A DNA stretch of 64,000 bases, from positions 33,927,221 to 33,991,220 of the forward strand of contig OX463781.1 of the NCBI GenBank assembly GCA_949825025.1, in the 5' to 3' direction. Position numbers and translations under genes: made by a program. Within the stretch, counting starts at the first letter, position 1. The number at the start of each line of letters is the position of its first letter. Under the pieces are notes generated by a model, which was given only the letters and a program-made list of their open reading frames with translations, did no database searches and was not told the DNA's origin. Origin of the DNA: Siphlonurus alternatus (taxonomy: Eukaryota; Arthropoda; Insecta; Ephemeroptera; Siphlonuridae). Positions 50,555 to 62,772 of the stretch are shown here, in pieces.

Positions 50555-53212
50555 CACCGGTCGGAGAGGTATCCACTGAAGGGAAGTCCCACCAGCTGTC
50601 CCGCGCTGTTGATGGTGCCCACCAAGGTCATCATCCACGCGTTCTCCGGACACGTCAGTGAGAACTGCATGAGAAGCAGTTTCAATGTGGCAGATCAATC
50701 TTATTAAAGTCATGCGGCCAATGCATATGTTATATATAAGAGTATAACTAAAAACAAAATATTGATTTGTAAAAATAAAAACAAGGAGAGTAATTGGGTG
50801 CAAATTTAGGAGTCTCCTTATGTTCTATCACTAAGCTCGACGCATTCATTTGTCCTCAAAGTGTTAGTTTGAAATAATTGGAGAACTTAAAAACCATATA
50901 AATGAGTGCTGACCTATAATACTGATGCCATATCCAGCCCAGTGGCGGATATCGGGAGGGACAGGGTGATGAGAGGGTCAACGAATTCGCCCTCCCTCAA
51001 AAGTGACACATCTTCCTTGCTCACCATCCCCCAACCTCGCCTCCCTACCCTAAGCCCTTAATAGCTGGTACCTCGGTCAAGATGGTTCGCTCCCTGCCAT
51101 CGAATACCCATTCGTGGCAACGCTGCCTAGAGCTGTTGTCGAAAATACACGTTTCTTGCACGTTGCTGGTGTTGTTGTTCAGTGGCGTGTACGTGAAACA
51201 CGAGCTGGGCCCATCGCCGCGGTTGTTGGGGGGCACCGCTGAGTCCAGCCAGGGCGGCAGGAAGGGCGAGCTCTCATCCACGTCCCCGCACTGCTTCACC
51301 AGACACCTGCACGAGATAAGGTAGTCAGTGGGCTTTGAAGACATGCAATTATTTTTCATGGAAGGAGTGATAAATAGAAAGTACACAACCATGCAGTTGA
51401 ATTGAATCCAATTGAACCAATTTTAACTATAGGTTAAAAATTTTGCATTCTACAATAATTCTCTCATTGACCATGCAATCTGTTTGCATGTTATTGAATC
51501 TCCCAACGGTACGCCACTATGTAAAAATTAAACGCGATACGCGATCAGATACCAGTTATCACATTGTCGTAGTATTCATAATTTTTTATTTATTTATTTA
51601 AACTTCATAGATTGTACAAAGACAACATTAGTTCACTTCAAATATAGGAGAAAAAATAAACATAATCTATTAATAATAGAGAAAACATAGTAACTACATA
51701 AAAATTACACAACAAAACAGCTTAACAGTAATTATAAAACTTATAAAAGCATGATAATATTTATATGTAGAAACTTAATACTATACAATTAAAGCAGGAT
51801 TATAAAGAAAGAATATTTTCAGGCAACTTGTTACTTTCGAATGACTTTACAGAGTAGATTTTTTTTTTTTTTTAATTAGGACCTTTTTCAGAGTTTCTTT
51901 AAATAATTTGCTATTGTCAATATCTTTAAGAAATTTTGGCAGAAATTCATACAATTTTGCTGTTTGATACATAGCACAAGATTTAAAAAAGGATGAATTG
52001 AGCTTCTCTGTTAAAACATTTGTTTTGTTCCTTGAATTGTAATTATGATAGTTGTCATTCTGCACATAAAAATTTGGATGAAATTTTTTAAAAGAAGCAC
52101 AATTCAAGATATAAATAGATGGGAGCGTTAACATATACATTATTGTTTTTAAAATGAGAGGAACAACTTTGTTTTTTTGGAAGTCTTAAAATAGTGCATA
52201 ATGATCTCTTTTGCAAAATAAAGCATCTATTCATGAGATCAGCTTCACCTCCCCAGTTAATGATACCATATGCTAATTGAAATGAAAAACATGCATTAAA
52301 TGATTTGATTACCTTGAGAATTTCAACCTTGCCTCTGAATTTTTATTTACATGTATTAGCGAAGGACGTATATTTTAATTAATTTGATTCAAATAATAAT
52401 TAATAAAATAAGTACTTCATTCAAGATAGTTCTCCAAGTTGAGGGGAAAAAAGGGAAAAGATCACAATACTATAATATTTCGATATTGTACGTATACGTA
52501 CCATGGTAAAGGTGCTCATTGTGTTGGACTTAATAGACTGTACATGGAGGATTCGTCACGTTCATATTTTTTTGCGAGCAGCTGCATTGTGCCTTCACAA
52601 TTAATTGCCTCTAACCTCTAAATTGATTTATTCCTCCAAGTAATAAAAAACTATTGTTTATATATTAACATATTATTATTTAATATTGAGGTTTCTACTT
52701 ATATTCTTACTGTCAGTACTGTCTCTGTCAATTCTGTCAAAATACTATCTAGTTAAAAAAAGGGGGGAAAAAAACACTTTCAACATTACTTTGCTATAAC
52801 GGACCTTGTGGTGTTGTTAGCGTTATTTACATGACTAAAACCTTGTAGATTACATAATGCTAATTTTAGTAAGTAGTTACGCGAATACACAATTTTAATC
52901 CTTGTATATAAGAGTTAGCTTAAAAAATAAAAATTTAATTTCACTAAAGCTATTATACCAAAACAATTAGTAGTTATATTTACTATTAACACAATATTGG
53001 AGCTTGACTTACCGGTGCGGCACCATACCAGCGGTGAAGACATAGCTGATGGTGAAGGCCGAGCAGAACAGGACGGGCAGGCTGATGAGTGCGTACTGGC
53101 GAACTTGGTAGCGACCGAAGTCTCCGAGCTCGCTCAGGATTGAGTCGAATACCTGGGTGGCCACCATGGCAGCTCGCGCTCGAGTGACGGAAGGTAGCGA
53201 GATGTATTTCAT
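43524..53212 (-). CDS. SLC22-type organic ion transporter (MFS), 10 exons
   Basis: Ten exons join in frame to 617 residues: 53212-53013, 51306-51072, 50664-50558, 50110-49956, 48839-48671, 48282-48126, 46921-46821, 46010-45790, 45398-45217, 43850-43524. It is a 12-helix plasma-membrane carrier of the organic cation/anion family. Diagnostic features: FDSILSELGDFGRYQ before helix 1; a large Cys-rich outer loop (68-150) with N-glycosylation sites (NNTS, NSS); GYLSDRHGRK after helix 2-3 (about 176-185); PESIRWLMSRGR (about 291-302); VTNTLVYYGLSLN; TAELFPTRLRTSLLN (about 477-491); PETLGRSLPDS at the last helix end. The real start may be the second Met (residue 16). The tail of about 70 residues is acidic with imperfect repeats (LPESKDQELVAVTQEG, LSESMDQKLIVVSQED), longer than usual. 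Substrate cannot be read from sequence. Confidence 0.93.
44366..44719 (+). mobile_element. tRNA-derived SINE with poly(A) tail
   Basis: The head (about 44369-44441) resembles a tRNA: A box GGTGCAGTGGTAGCGCG, anticodon arm TCTGACTGGTAATCAGA (GGT anticodon, tRNA-Thr type), B box GTGTTCGAATCC. A body follows with CCATCCTGACTTGGGGTTTT and AATGCCGGGATGG, then A-rich DNA ending in 21 A's. It lies in intron 9 of the transporter. As a tRNA gene it is implausible because the acceptor arm does not pair and a SINE body follows. A (TTA)n tract precedes it at about 44283-44318. Confidence 0.85.
44722..45080 (-). mobile_element. 5S-rRNA-derived SINE, full head
   Basis: Read on the minus strand from 45080 it begins GTGTGGCGCAGTGCG, then has GGGTCTCGTCAGATC, then GTGGTTAGTAGTTGGATGGG and TGACC. 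These words match the internal promoter region of 5S rRNA (CTCGTCTGATC, TGGTTAGTACTTGGATGGGAGACC in the usual gene, from memory) in order and spacing. The body has GGCTTTGGACCATTGCACTT, GTTTCCACGTTTCCCTCAG and CAAATGCCGGGATGG. It meets the poly(A) of the tRNA-headed SINE tail to tail. Confidence 0.8.
46361..46404. repeat. Poly(A) tract followed by a G-rich patch
   Basis: About 40 A's, then GAGCGGGGCAGG and a run of G's up to 46430; in intron 7 of the transporter. A second long A-run is at 47640-47671 in intron 6. AT repeats lie at 46530-46625. Confidence 0.85.
48902..49319. mobile_element. TTAA-flanked foldback MITE (GGGCATTGGGTG ends)
   Basis: TTAA at 48902-48905 and 49316-49319 bracket arms GGGCATTGGGTGTAGCACCG and complement, which pair over about 190 bp (CTAGAGCTAAGCTGATTGCT, AGTAGCCCAAGTGCACAATT) around a short AT-rich loop. 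It is in intron 4 of the transporter, 63 bases upstream of exon 5. TTAA targets with GGG-type ends fit Kolobok or piggyBac-type elements. Confidence 0.85.
50493..50552. repeat. (GA)n microsatellite against a splice donor
   Basis: About 60 bp of GA repeats. On the coding strand the donor of transporter exon 3 reads GGTGAGTCTCTCTC, so the CT tract starts about six bases into intron 3. Confidence 0.97.
51583..52330 (-). mobile_element. Non-LTR retrotransposon 3' fragment (CR1/jockey-like)
   Basis: Minus-strand frames give FQLAYGIINWGG, NRCFILQKRSLCTILRLP and, after a frameshift near 52140, SRNKTNVLTEKLNSSFFKS and KLYEFLPKFLKDI, LFKETLKKVLI, ending at a stop at 51847. YGI..WG followed by LQKR and a late LP..L motif is typical of the region after the reverse transcriptase domain of jockey/CR1-type LINEs. 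The 3' end has an ATAAATAAATAAA tail near 51585-51600. It lies in intron 1 of the transporter and is dead. Confidence 0.8.
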
Positions 53213-55898
53213 CTTTTATCGCTGATTATCGGGTCCGTGATTGTGACTTGGGTACGAAAGTTGTACCGTCTAGACTCTCAACTTAAGAGTCAACCAATGA
53301 GGGAACTAAATGCTAACCGTGCTCCTGCTGTTGAAAAGTGCGATTACATTAAAACAACAGTTTGTAATGTTTAGGACATTTATCAGCAGTAAACTAAAAT
53401 GTTAAGTTTCCCAACATGAGTTGTTTATTGCAAACGTATATTACAGCATAGCGGATGACAAGAAGCAAAAACAACAGTTTGTATTGAAATAAAAAATAAT
53501 AAACAAAGCACCTATACTAGTCTATAGTCGAGCTATAAAGCTTTTTGTATTTTTTCCCTTCAATTATACCCATAATATTATTAGTTATTAGTATAATACC
53601 GTACATTGAGTATATGTGCGGTAAGAGCATGAAGTCTGAGTTTCATTAATGTGTCGTATTAGTTTGCTGACGCGTGTCTCACAAAAAACTTTTGGTCTTC
53701 ATTTGCAAAAAAAAAAAAAAAAAAAAAAATGACAAACAAGATATTTTATTTTAATGTTTCCTACATTATATTTCAATATTACGAGAGACACAAAAGAAAA
53801 GTTCACTCTTTCATTTTATTCTCTTTGTTCTCTCTCCGCATTATATTTGATGGAAGATGTGCTAATTTTATTGATTATCTTTTAAAAAATCAAATCGATC
53901 AATCACATGAAGGTTACCACCCACTCCTTTCTTTTTTGCCACATTTTGGTATCATACTGATTGTTTGACTTTGATCTAGTTCCAATCGTCAAATCTATGA
54001 TGACGGTCAACCTGCCGTATTTATCAGCTGTGGCTCACGGTGTTATCAGAGGAGTGCGGGAGGTCGCTACTTAACGTTTGACAAGCTAGTCACGTGATCA
54101 CATTACAACAAAAACTATTTCCTGCTTTACGGTAACAATAAAGAAGAATTTTAAAGAAACAATGGAAAATTTTATTGCAAATTCATTACACTTATTATCT
54201 TGAGTAATACATATAATTAGGTATAGTATAATCATGTATACGTACAACATAAATATTATATGCAATAAAAAAACATACGAATTATTATATTCGTATATCC
54301 ACTATCTAATCATACTACAGTATTATTAGTCTATATCAAATGTCACTAGTGTCAATTTTTTTTATCTTTTGTAATATGCCTGATTTATATAACCCAACAA
54401 CTTATATTATATTATATTTTGATTGACAAGCCGTTAATTAATGTTAGCATAGCTTTCTGGCATAGCTCGCTACCACTGTAATTAATTTAACATTTTTAAA
54501 CACAGTCATTATTATGTTTTAAGTTCACTCATCTGAAATTTCTTACTCGATGGAGCTATCGTCACAATATTTTATAAAACAAGTAAAGTACATTTTTCCC
54601 CGTTGGAAGGCCCCTGCGATGTAGGCAACTGTTTGAACACCAACGTAAGCGTGGTTGTTTGACTCCTGGCGTCGTTATATAAACTGAAAACTGAACGAGC
54701 GAATACTTTCTTTATTGTCTCATTGAATACAAGAGTATTATAATTTATTTAAAAAAAGGTATTTCCACCAGATTTTTATGATTTTGAATACTGTAGTGAT
54801 ATGATACGTTAAATATAATTCATAACATTTTATTGCTTTTCGATTGTACATAACAATATAAGCACGTCAAATTATATAATCACATATCAACAAAAAATGT
54901 GTAAATAATAGCATTAACAATAGAATAAAAAGAAATATCAATACTGTGACACGAATAAAAACTTAACAAGACCTCAATTATAGAGCAATCTAGTACAATT
55001 ACAACATAATTATCAACATACTATCATGAAAAATACTTGATTCTTTGTCACATTGCTGGCTTCATTTTTATGGGTTTTATATTACAATTTTCATTGAAAA
55101 TGATGCACGTGACGTCATCATACGTATCAAGAAAAAATTCCGAGCATAAAATAAGGTATTTAGATCATATTTATGCAATAAAAACTCCCCATATGAATGA
55201 ACAATGGATAAACAAACAAATTGAATTTTTGACATAATATATTGCTCTTTGATTTATTTATGAAGATATAGTTCTATAATAGTAAGTATAAAACTAATTT
55301 AAAAAAACTAGAACATTATTCTTGGAACCTTTAGTAAATTTATTTTAATATATTTATTAAAAGAATACAAAAATTCTTCACATTCAGAACAAAAATTATA
55401 GGCAAAAGTTTACATGTTATACACAATTTATTAATATATGATTATTGATTTTAAATACTGTAAATTATTAAAATATTACATATTTTAAAAATTTTCAGTT
55501 GCAGCCTTTAAATTTTCTAAATTAAACTATTTAAAATTATCCTGGTCTGAATTCTAATATATAATTTTTAAGCATACAGTATATTTTGTAATTGATTCTT
55601 TATGATAAAACTAAAACAAATTGTATCACGAAACTGAAGAAACAGTAAAATTATTCCAATTTCAACCACATAATTTAATTTTAATACGACAGTTTTCCTG
55701 CTCGAGGAGTTTTAACGCTGAGACACAATGTTCACAGCGTGCTTCCTGAATTACACCATAATAATAAAGGCTCTATCGGAACAAACTGAATCAAAGAATA
55801 GACTCAACTGTGTATTTCTGACTATAATCAATGATTTTACATTAGACTAATTAATCACGTGATGCAATGTTTTAATGTCTTCATGAGTCAGTCGACTG
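53213..55898. other. Spacer between arrestin D and the transporter
   Basis: No exon recognised. The right side of 53212 must carry the transporter promoter; on the minus strand a CCTCATTGGTTGACTC (inverted CCAAT box) lies about 90 bases upstream of the ATG. The rest is AT-rich with a poly(A) run at 53707-53729 and a possible retroelement tail near 54830-54860 (TTTTATTGCTTTTCGATTGT), similar to one near 16990. The open frame at 53729-53968 is AT-biased and matches nothing. Confidence 0.5.
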
Positions 55899-58800
55899 TT
55901 ACTTGTTCTGGCAGTAGACAGGGTAGCGGGGGGTGTAGGACTTATCCCCTGCCACGTGGCTCTCCTCCCCCTGCTCCTCCATGGACCCGGCACCAAGCAC
56001 GGACTCTTCATAGCTTGGAGGAGCTGCAGACATTCATCAACATTAACTTTCGTTAGGTGTGAAGTTTCAACATATTATGTTTTGTAAAAAAATACCTTAC
56101 TGTAATTATTTTTATAATTATTTGTACTGCTACTGATATAAAAAATGTAAATCCACAGATCATTGAAAAAACATTATTCATCGATAAAAAATTTAACAGT
56201 GCTGGATGGACAGCCTAATTTGGTCGCTGCAGGAAAGAAAAATGATGGTGCCTATACCATAAAGAAAGCTGAATATCTTTGTCAAAGATGTCTTTGATCT
56301 TTGTCAACTCCTGCATAGAAGAAGGCATTTTCTGATTTTATCAGATCAGAAATAAACTCCTCTGGTAAATATTTTACTACATGGAATTTACACTAATAAT
56401 TTATGTAGAGGATAATTTAAATGGTCAATTTACTTTAACCGCCACGTTGAGCGTTGAATTGCTTATATATATTATAACTTTGAATCACGGCAAATCAGAG
56501 ACCAAAGGACTTTTATTCACACTTACGCAGGTTGGGGTAGGAAGGGTCAAGCTGGGGGGCAGAGGGTACGATGTTCCATCCCGAGGGGGGCTGAGTTGCC
56601 CCTGAGCTCTGGAAGGTTGCAAATTGCTGAAGGAAGGGGATGGTGCCCACCGTCACGGGTAGCACCAGAGTGAAACTTAGATGGGCACCGACCGGTTTAG
56701 CAACCACCTGGAACACATTGCAGTAATAATATTCTTTACTAAATGGTAATATCATCTAAATCTGTATTAATATCTATATATAATGGTAATATATTCGCGA
56801 GTCTTTGTATCCTATCACCAGTTGTGACAAGGGAAATGCATCATAAATTTCTGAACATTTGCTCAATTAAAAGTTTCAAATTTGCCACAAATATAATTAT
56901 ATGATTTATGTAAATGTATATAATTATGTGTGATCATAATATATTATAATGTATAATAATGTTAATTGAAAATTGCTGCAATTGTTGTTTGTTTTCATAA
57001 TATAACAGTTGTTTATGCCCATTTACATTTTATTTACGTTTCATTAATATTATTTTTGTTAACATTTAATACAAATTAATGCGTGTGATCGTGTGATGTA
57101 GTAGAAGAGTATATCTAATGCAGTTGCTTATAAATAAATATTCGTATTACAAAGGTGCCTACTGTACTATAACATCAGAATTTTTTTACCCACAATTATT
57201 AATTAAAAAAATTAAAACTGCATAGATTGTTATTTTCTATATATAATCAACTTGTTTTTCTATTGAGGTATTGACCTTAACAAATTTACTGCATAAATGA
57301 ACAAGAGGTGAAAATTTTTGTTACTCTGATTTTTTTTTGTTTTGTTTTTCCGCCATGCAGAATTTTTTAGAGTCCGCATATTTAAAAATAAAAATTATAC
57401 ATACATAATATATTATATTGTTTACAATGTCAGCTTTTTTATGACTAAACCTTTTTTCGGCGTCAAATATTGAATTACTCGGAAAATGGGGGAGAAAATC
57501 AGACACTGATCTTTTTATTAATACAATATATTTTTTGGTTATCCGAGATCTCACCTTGACATGGTATTGAAGGTCGATGATCCGGCAGCCCTCCAGGTGG
57601 GACGGCGGCACAGCAGGCACCACCAGGCTGGGCTCGTGCAGCCAGGTGTGCGACTTGCCAGCCTCGACGGAACCCAGGACCCTCTCCAGCAGGGCCTTCT
57701 CCACCTTCTTGGTGTGACCTTGGGCGTGGAACTGCACCGTCTGAGCACCATTCATTTAGTCAGCGAGTATATTACGCAGGGCGCAAAATATTTGTGAGTC
57801 ATCGATTGGGAAAATGACTCTCTTAATTTCCGTAGTTCTGCTATTCAATTACACAATTTTACAAAATTTAATCATTAGCATGTGTGGCTAAGAAAAAGAA
57901 CTCACAATCAGTTTCATAATCAGAAGATTATAATAGATTCATAAGTTCTGATGTCATTTTAGGAAGTATTTTTGACATCGAATTAGGTGGCATAAGGAAG
58001 AAGGACTTACCCATACTTGTGTATTTTATCTTATATTGGAGGGAGAATATATGACACCCATAAAGAGAAGGTGGAGGTGGACTCACTTGCTGTGTACTTA
58101 TTATCAAGAGTAATTGGAGTGGACAGGGAGAGGGAAAGACTACTGCCCTTCATCATCATGCATGCACCTTTGTGAAGAGCAGGCTGCAGTGGCTAAGGTT
58201 GACGTTGCTTAAGTTGTCCACCTCGACGGAGGGCAGCACCTGCTGGCCGGGCACCAGGCCACTGGCCGGCAAGGTGAGCACCAGTGAGAGCGGCCCGGAG
58301 GCGCAGCACATGCAGCAGAACGTCTTGTGATCGCTCGTCTGAACCCGAGTCTGAGAAGAAGAGTGCGAGTGCGAGTCTGAGAGTGCGTTATATAAAATTA
58401 TACATGATTGTCATGAAAATAATTAAAAAGTAATTACTGCAATTAACTTAATTTTTGCTGCTTTTTAATTGCTGCTTCGAGCTCCGCGGCAGGGCTCCGT
58501 GACTGTTGCCGATTATGAACTGAGAGCTGAACTACGCCAACTTCCAGGTGGAGCCTCACGCGTCGATAGTATTATATATATTTGTTATCCCCCCCACCAC
58601 CCCTCCTTTCTGACTGTCGGGATCCGAAGGACTCACGTTGAGGTTAGGGTTGGCGTTGAGGTCGAGGGGGCTGACAACGGTGAAGGCCACCCTGGCCTCG
58701 TGGTTGAACTTCCAGGGTCGGTCGATGCTAGCCAGCACGATGTAGCGAATGTGGCCGTGCTCCCCCTCGAACGATGAAGGTGCCATCATGGGCAACAGAA

Positions 58801-61401
58801 AACTGAACGGGAAGCAGTGTTCGCCAGGGGGAAGCGTCTGCTCCTGGCCTGGCAACAAACCAACCGAACGCTTGTATAGTATTTACTTCAACTCAAGTCT
58901 CTCACGGAGTCACGTAAGAGACCTGAGTCATTGGAATTGTTCGAAGGAAATAATAAAGGCTTTTGCCATATTAAGATGGTGGTTGAGGATGGGGGAACCC
59001 ACTTCCCACTATGTGTATACATGTACGATATTCCTAACCATGGAAATCACCTCTCTAATGTGATAATTAAGTGAAAAAGACAATAACAATTAAGCTTGTA
59101 TACTTGCATGGATGAGCGATATTTTCAAGTAAAAATTACGTTTCTCCTTCCCTGGTGTATATCATCTCGCTTTCCACCCAGTACAGTCATGTGAGTGAAG
59201 CACTTGTGTGTGGTTTCCAAGGCTTTGGACAACACTTTGGTCCATTAATAAAAAGTAGGGGTGTCCATACTGAGTCTTGACTGAAGTTTTTCACGGTTCC
59301 CATAGTCTCACCTGCAGCGAATGCTGGGACGCTTAACAGGCTGTGGCACCATCCTTCCCCCCTTATCCCTATACTCATTACTCCGCCTCGAATATAAATA
59401 TAATATATATTTCTTATTTTATTTGCTTATGTTTATGTAATGAACTTAATCTTTTTCAACTTTCTTTACCACCAGAGAAGAGCAGAATCTTGTGTTCGAA
59501 GTAGAGTTCCTCACTGCGGTACGTTTTCAGCTGATGTTTCGTGGTGGTGTGGTTGTGAGTACCATGGTGCCCCGTGCCATGGTGGTGGTGCCCCGCACCA
59601 TGGTGGTGGTGCACAGTCACCCTCTCCGACTCCTGCCAACTCACCACCGCAGACCCCTTCGCGTTCAGTGAGACTCCTGATAAAATATTGTTATTTTAGA
59701 AACAGTATATATAGTGAAATAAAATAAAAGTAAATACCTCCCTGGGGTAAATTCATCTCGCTTACCACCCAGTGCAGTGATGCATTGGTGTGTAGTTCCC
59801 CAAGCTTTGGACATCACTTTGGTCCATTGAAAAAATATATAAAGAGGTGTCCGTCCTGACTAATAAGGTTTACTACGATTCCCTCAATCTCACCTCAGCG
59901 AATGCTGGGACGCGTAATGCAGGCCGCGGCCACCATCCTTTCCCTACCTTATCCCTACCCATTACCCCGCCACGAGTTTTAAGCTGTTAGGGGTGTATCC
60001 TTGTTTAAAAAAAATCAAAACCAAAATTAAAATCAAAAAGGGAAGGAAAGGCTACGTGTTCTGAGCATGGCAGCAAAAAGAATAGAAATTCAGTCGCAAG
60101 CGTAGTCAAATTTAGTGGGACAGAGAGTGTACGCTCTGCATAAATCACTCTGTCCCACACCTTTCATGACTAACTCTGTATATCTCTGATAACAGCATTA
60201 AGATTTTAACATTACCGCATGCAATAATATTCCCATATATTAAAATAAAAATATAAAATAATTATTATATATTATAGATTGTACCAACGGGGGCGCAAGA
60301 AACTTGTAAATTTTGATTATTCTGAACATATTATGAATTATATGTTATGTTTGGTCGAATGTCACATTGGCAGCAGTGCGTCCTGTTTTATCTGAGAGAT
60401 ATAAGAGCCGAACAGATCGGCGAGGCAACCATGGTGCAGCTCACAGATACGTTGACTCACAAGAAATGTTGCAACATTTCTGTAACTATAAGTTTCAAGC
60501 AGTAAATGCAATTTAGAAAATTTATAAGTTCCTTATACGCCTCCGTTGATACACTATACATCGTCCTGAGGGTAGCGGATCGAAGTATTTAAGTTACATT
60601 ATAATAATATCGTTATATTGTGTATTAATATTAACATAGTAAATTTTTCATCCAATGTCTGTGCCTATTTCTCACGTCACAAACAGATTAAGTGACCACC
60701 ATATATATGTGACATTTACAAAAGTCTTTGTTTGAACAATTTACGTTATAAAACTTATTTTTAATTGACGTCTTAATTTTGGAAAAATACACGTTGCAAG
60801 AACATACTAATACATATGGCTTTACATTTTTTTATTGACATTTAGTATTACAATATTATAGCGTCTAGAGAAGGCAAAGCCTTATATTCTAGTGCACAAT
60901 ACATTATTTTTTATTTTGTCAAATTATATTATAAGTATACAATAATTTTAATTTTGAATATATGCATCAGTCTATAATAAATATTTTTTTATCAAAGATT
61001 AGTTGTTTTCATGTTCTTTTTTTGTAATAATATATATATTATTTAAATTGATTTTAAAATTATTACCAATAAATCAATAATTACTTCATTAATACTTACT
61101 TGAGATAAGACTTAATTTGATCCACTATATCCGCTAAGACAAATTAATTGGTGCGATTCACGAAGAAGGTTATCCAGGTTTCTCTTTAACCACGTTTGCT
61201 GTCATTGAATTAGTCTGGCGCTAATCATAGTTATTGAGAAGACTTTCTGGATAACTCTTTCGTGAATTGTCCTCATTATATCTTACCTCTAACTTTCTTA
61301 GGAGCATCCAGGATAATAAAAACATTCCCCGTCACATGCTGTCCTGTGTAATATACTCCGTAGTTGTTGTCGAACACGATTTGGAACCGAATTAATCCCA
61401 T
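55899..61401 (-). CDS. Arrestin-domain protein D (alpha-arrestin with His-rich insert), 7 exons
   Basis: Seven exons join to 402 residues: 61401-61287, 59676-59470, 58848-58637, 58350-58168, 57740-57555, 56707-56527, 56023-55899. Phases match B and C. It starts MGLIRFQIVFDNNYGVYYTG; Arrestin_N spans about 5-178 (SSFEGEHGHIRYIVLASIDR, WKFNHEARVAFTVVSPLDLN), Arrestin_C about 185-335 (FCCMCCASGPLSLVLTLPAS, VPPSHLEGCRIIDLQYHVK, LPVTVGTIPF). One PPSY motif (363-366) remains; the upstream motif of B and C is DPSY here. The C-terminus RYPVYCQNK keeps the (K/R)YPVY motif shared by B, C and D. Residues 61-86 are a loop insert with 13 histidines (HHHHGAGHHHHGTGHHGTHN), absent from the other copies. This copy looks closest to ordinary arthropod arrestin-domain proteins. 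Predicted NEDD4-ligase adaptor; a metal-binding role of the insert is speculation. Confidence 0.92.
59148..59395 (+). mobile_element. SINE copy (5S-family body, head missing)
   Basis: Contains CATCTCGCTTTCCACCCAGT, AAGGCTTTGGACAACACTTT, GGTCCATTAAT, GTTCCCATAGTCTCACCTGC and GCGAATGCTGGGACGC, in the order seen in the other copies. It starts after the point where the 5S head would end. Intron 2 of arrestin D. Confidence 0.75.
59738..60020 (+). mobile_element. SINE copy (5S-family body, A-rich tail)
   Basis: Contains CTCGCTTACCACCCAGTGCA, AAGCTTTGGACATCACTTTG, GTGTCCGTCCTGAC, CTCACCTCAGCGAATGCTGG, then CCTTATCCCTACCCATTACC and an A-rich end. Begins at nearly the same body position as the copy at 59148. 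Intron 1 of arrestin D. Confidence 0.75.
61156..61270. mobile_element. Small inverted-repeat element in intron 1 of arrestin D
   Basis: TTCACGAAGAAGGTTATCCAG and CTGGATAACTCTTTCGTGAA are imperfect inverted copies, about 110 bp overall. Its right end is about 16 bases from the exon 1 splice donor. Target duplication unclear. Confidence 0.55.
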
Positions 61402-61796
61402 TTTCCTTTATATCTTCCTAATGTTCCAGTGGAACAGCAAACGCTGGCCGGTGCTATAAATATCAGCAACGATTTCTTCATACCGAAAGTGCTGCTACTT
61501 CAAACGTTATCATAATCTTTGGTGGCAAGAGATAACATTAAATCCTGAAAACTCTTCAATATATGTGATTACAGCACGTAATCTAAAGGGAATTTTATGA
61601 TAACAAATAAAAAATATCTTTATCTTTAGGTACTTTGCACTTTTTTGCAATGAAAAAAATTGCTTATATATAGGTATTAAAGTTAAAGACTAAAAATATC
61701 AACTTAATTCCCAATTTAGAAAATAATGAAACTGAAATGATATGGAACTGAAACCCAACAATTAACTGCATGAGTTCAGTTATTAAGGTAGAGATA

Positions 61797-62160
61797 ACGT
61801 CGAACAGCTGTTCGACGTAATCCCCTTTGATTAACATGTAAACCTTAGCAAATTGACAAAAATTCTGAAATTATTTTGAGAGGCAGATATTAGTGCCTAA
61901 AGGCCATAGAAAAAGTTTCAAAACAATTTAACGAGCCGATTTTTTTTTAATTAATTTTTTAGTTTGTCTCTCCATGCTGAAAATTGAAAAAATTAATTAC
62001 AAAAAATCGGCTCATTAAAATTGTTTTGAAATTTTTTCTATGGCTTTTAGGCACTAATATCTACCTCTCAAAAAAATTTCAGAATTTTTGTCAATTTGCT
62101 AAGGTTTACATGTTAATCAAAGGGGATTACGTCGAACAACTGTTCGGCGTTATCTCTACC
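61797..62160. mobile_element. TTAA-flanked foldback element, intact copy
   Basis: 364 bp between TTAA at 61793-61796 and 62161-62164, with arms GGTAGAGATAACGTCGAACA and complement pairing for about 170 bp around a TCTCCATGCTG loop. The terminal GGTAGAGATAAC, the length and the centre (ACGAGCC, CTCCATG) match the interrupted element at 13783-15175. It lies about 400 bases upstream of the start of arrestin D. Confidence 0.88.
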
Positions 62161-62499
62161 TTAACAGGACAAAATAGATGACGTAATTTTATTTTATAAA
62201 CAATACACTTAATTGTGTATAACTATATATTAATTAATACTATATATAGCTATAATTCAAAGATTTCACCGAGGGGATGTCATTGCTATAATTATATAAT
62301 TGTGTCTGATGAATGTATTTGTTATAAGTGTTATAACATCTATATCTATATAATTAATATAATTATATAAAAGTATAATAACACAAAATCTATATACTGT
62401 ATATAATTCTACATTAACTCATAAATTATGAATTTTAAAATTAGTTCTGTGACTTTTTTGTGTTTTATTTTTGTGAATATACCACAGGCAGGCTATGTC

Positions 62500-62772
62500 C
62501 CATATTCCTATTAAATACCATCCAGTGCAGATACATTTAATGTGTGTACATGATTTCCCACTCTTTGAACATCACTTTGGTCCATTAAAAAGTAGTGGTG
62601 TCCGTTCTGACAGAGGTTTTCCACGTTTCCCTCAGTCTCACCTCAGCGAATGCTGGGACGCGTGACAACCATAGACCGTGTGTTCACCATCTTTTCCCTC
62701 TATTTTATCTCTACCAATTATACCCTGCCTCGTGCTTCAGGTTCATGTAAGGGTGTGTCCTTGTAAAAAAAA
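62500..62772 (+). mobile_element. SINE copy (5S-family body, poly(A))
   Basis: Contains ACCATCCAGTGCAG, CTTTGAACATCACTTTGGTC, GTGGTGTCCGTTCTGAC, GTTTTCCACGTTTCCCTCAG, CTCACCTCAGCGAATGCTGG, GTGTGTCCTTGT and a terminal A-run. Confidence 0.75.
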
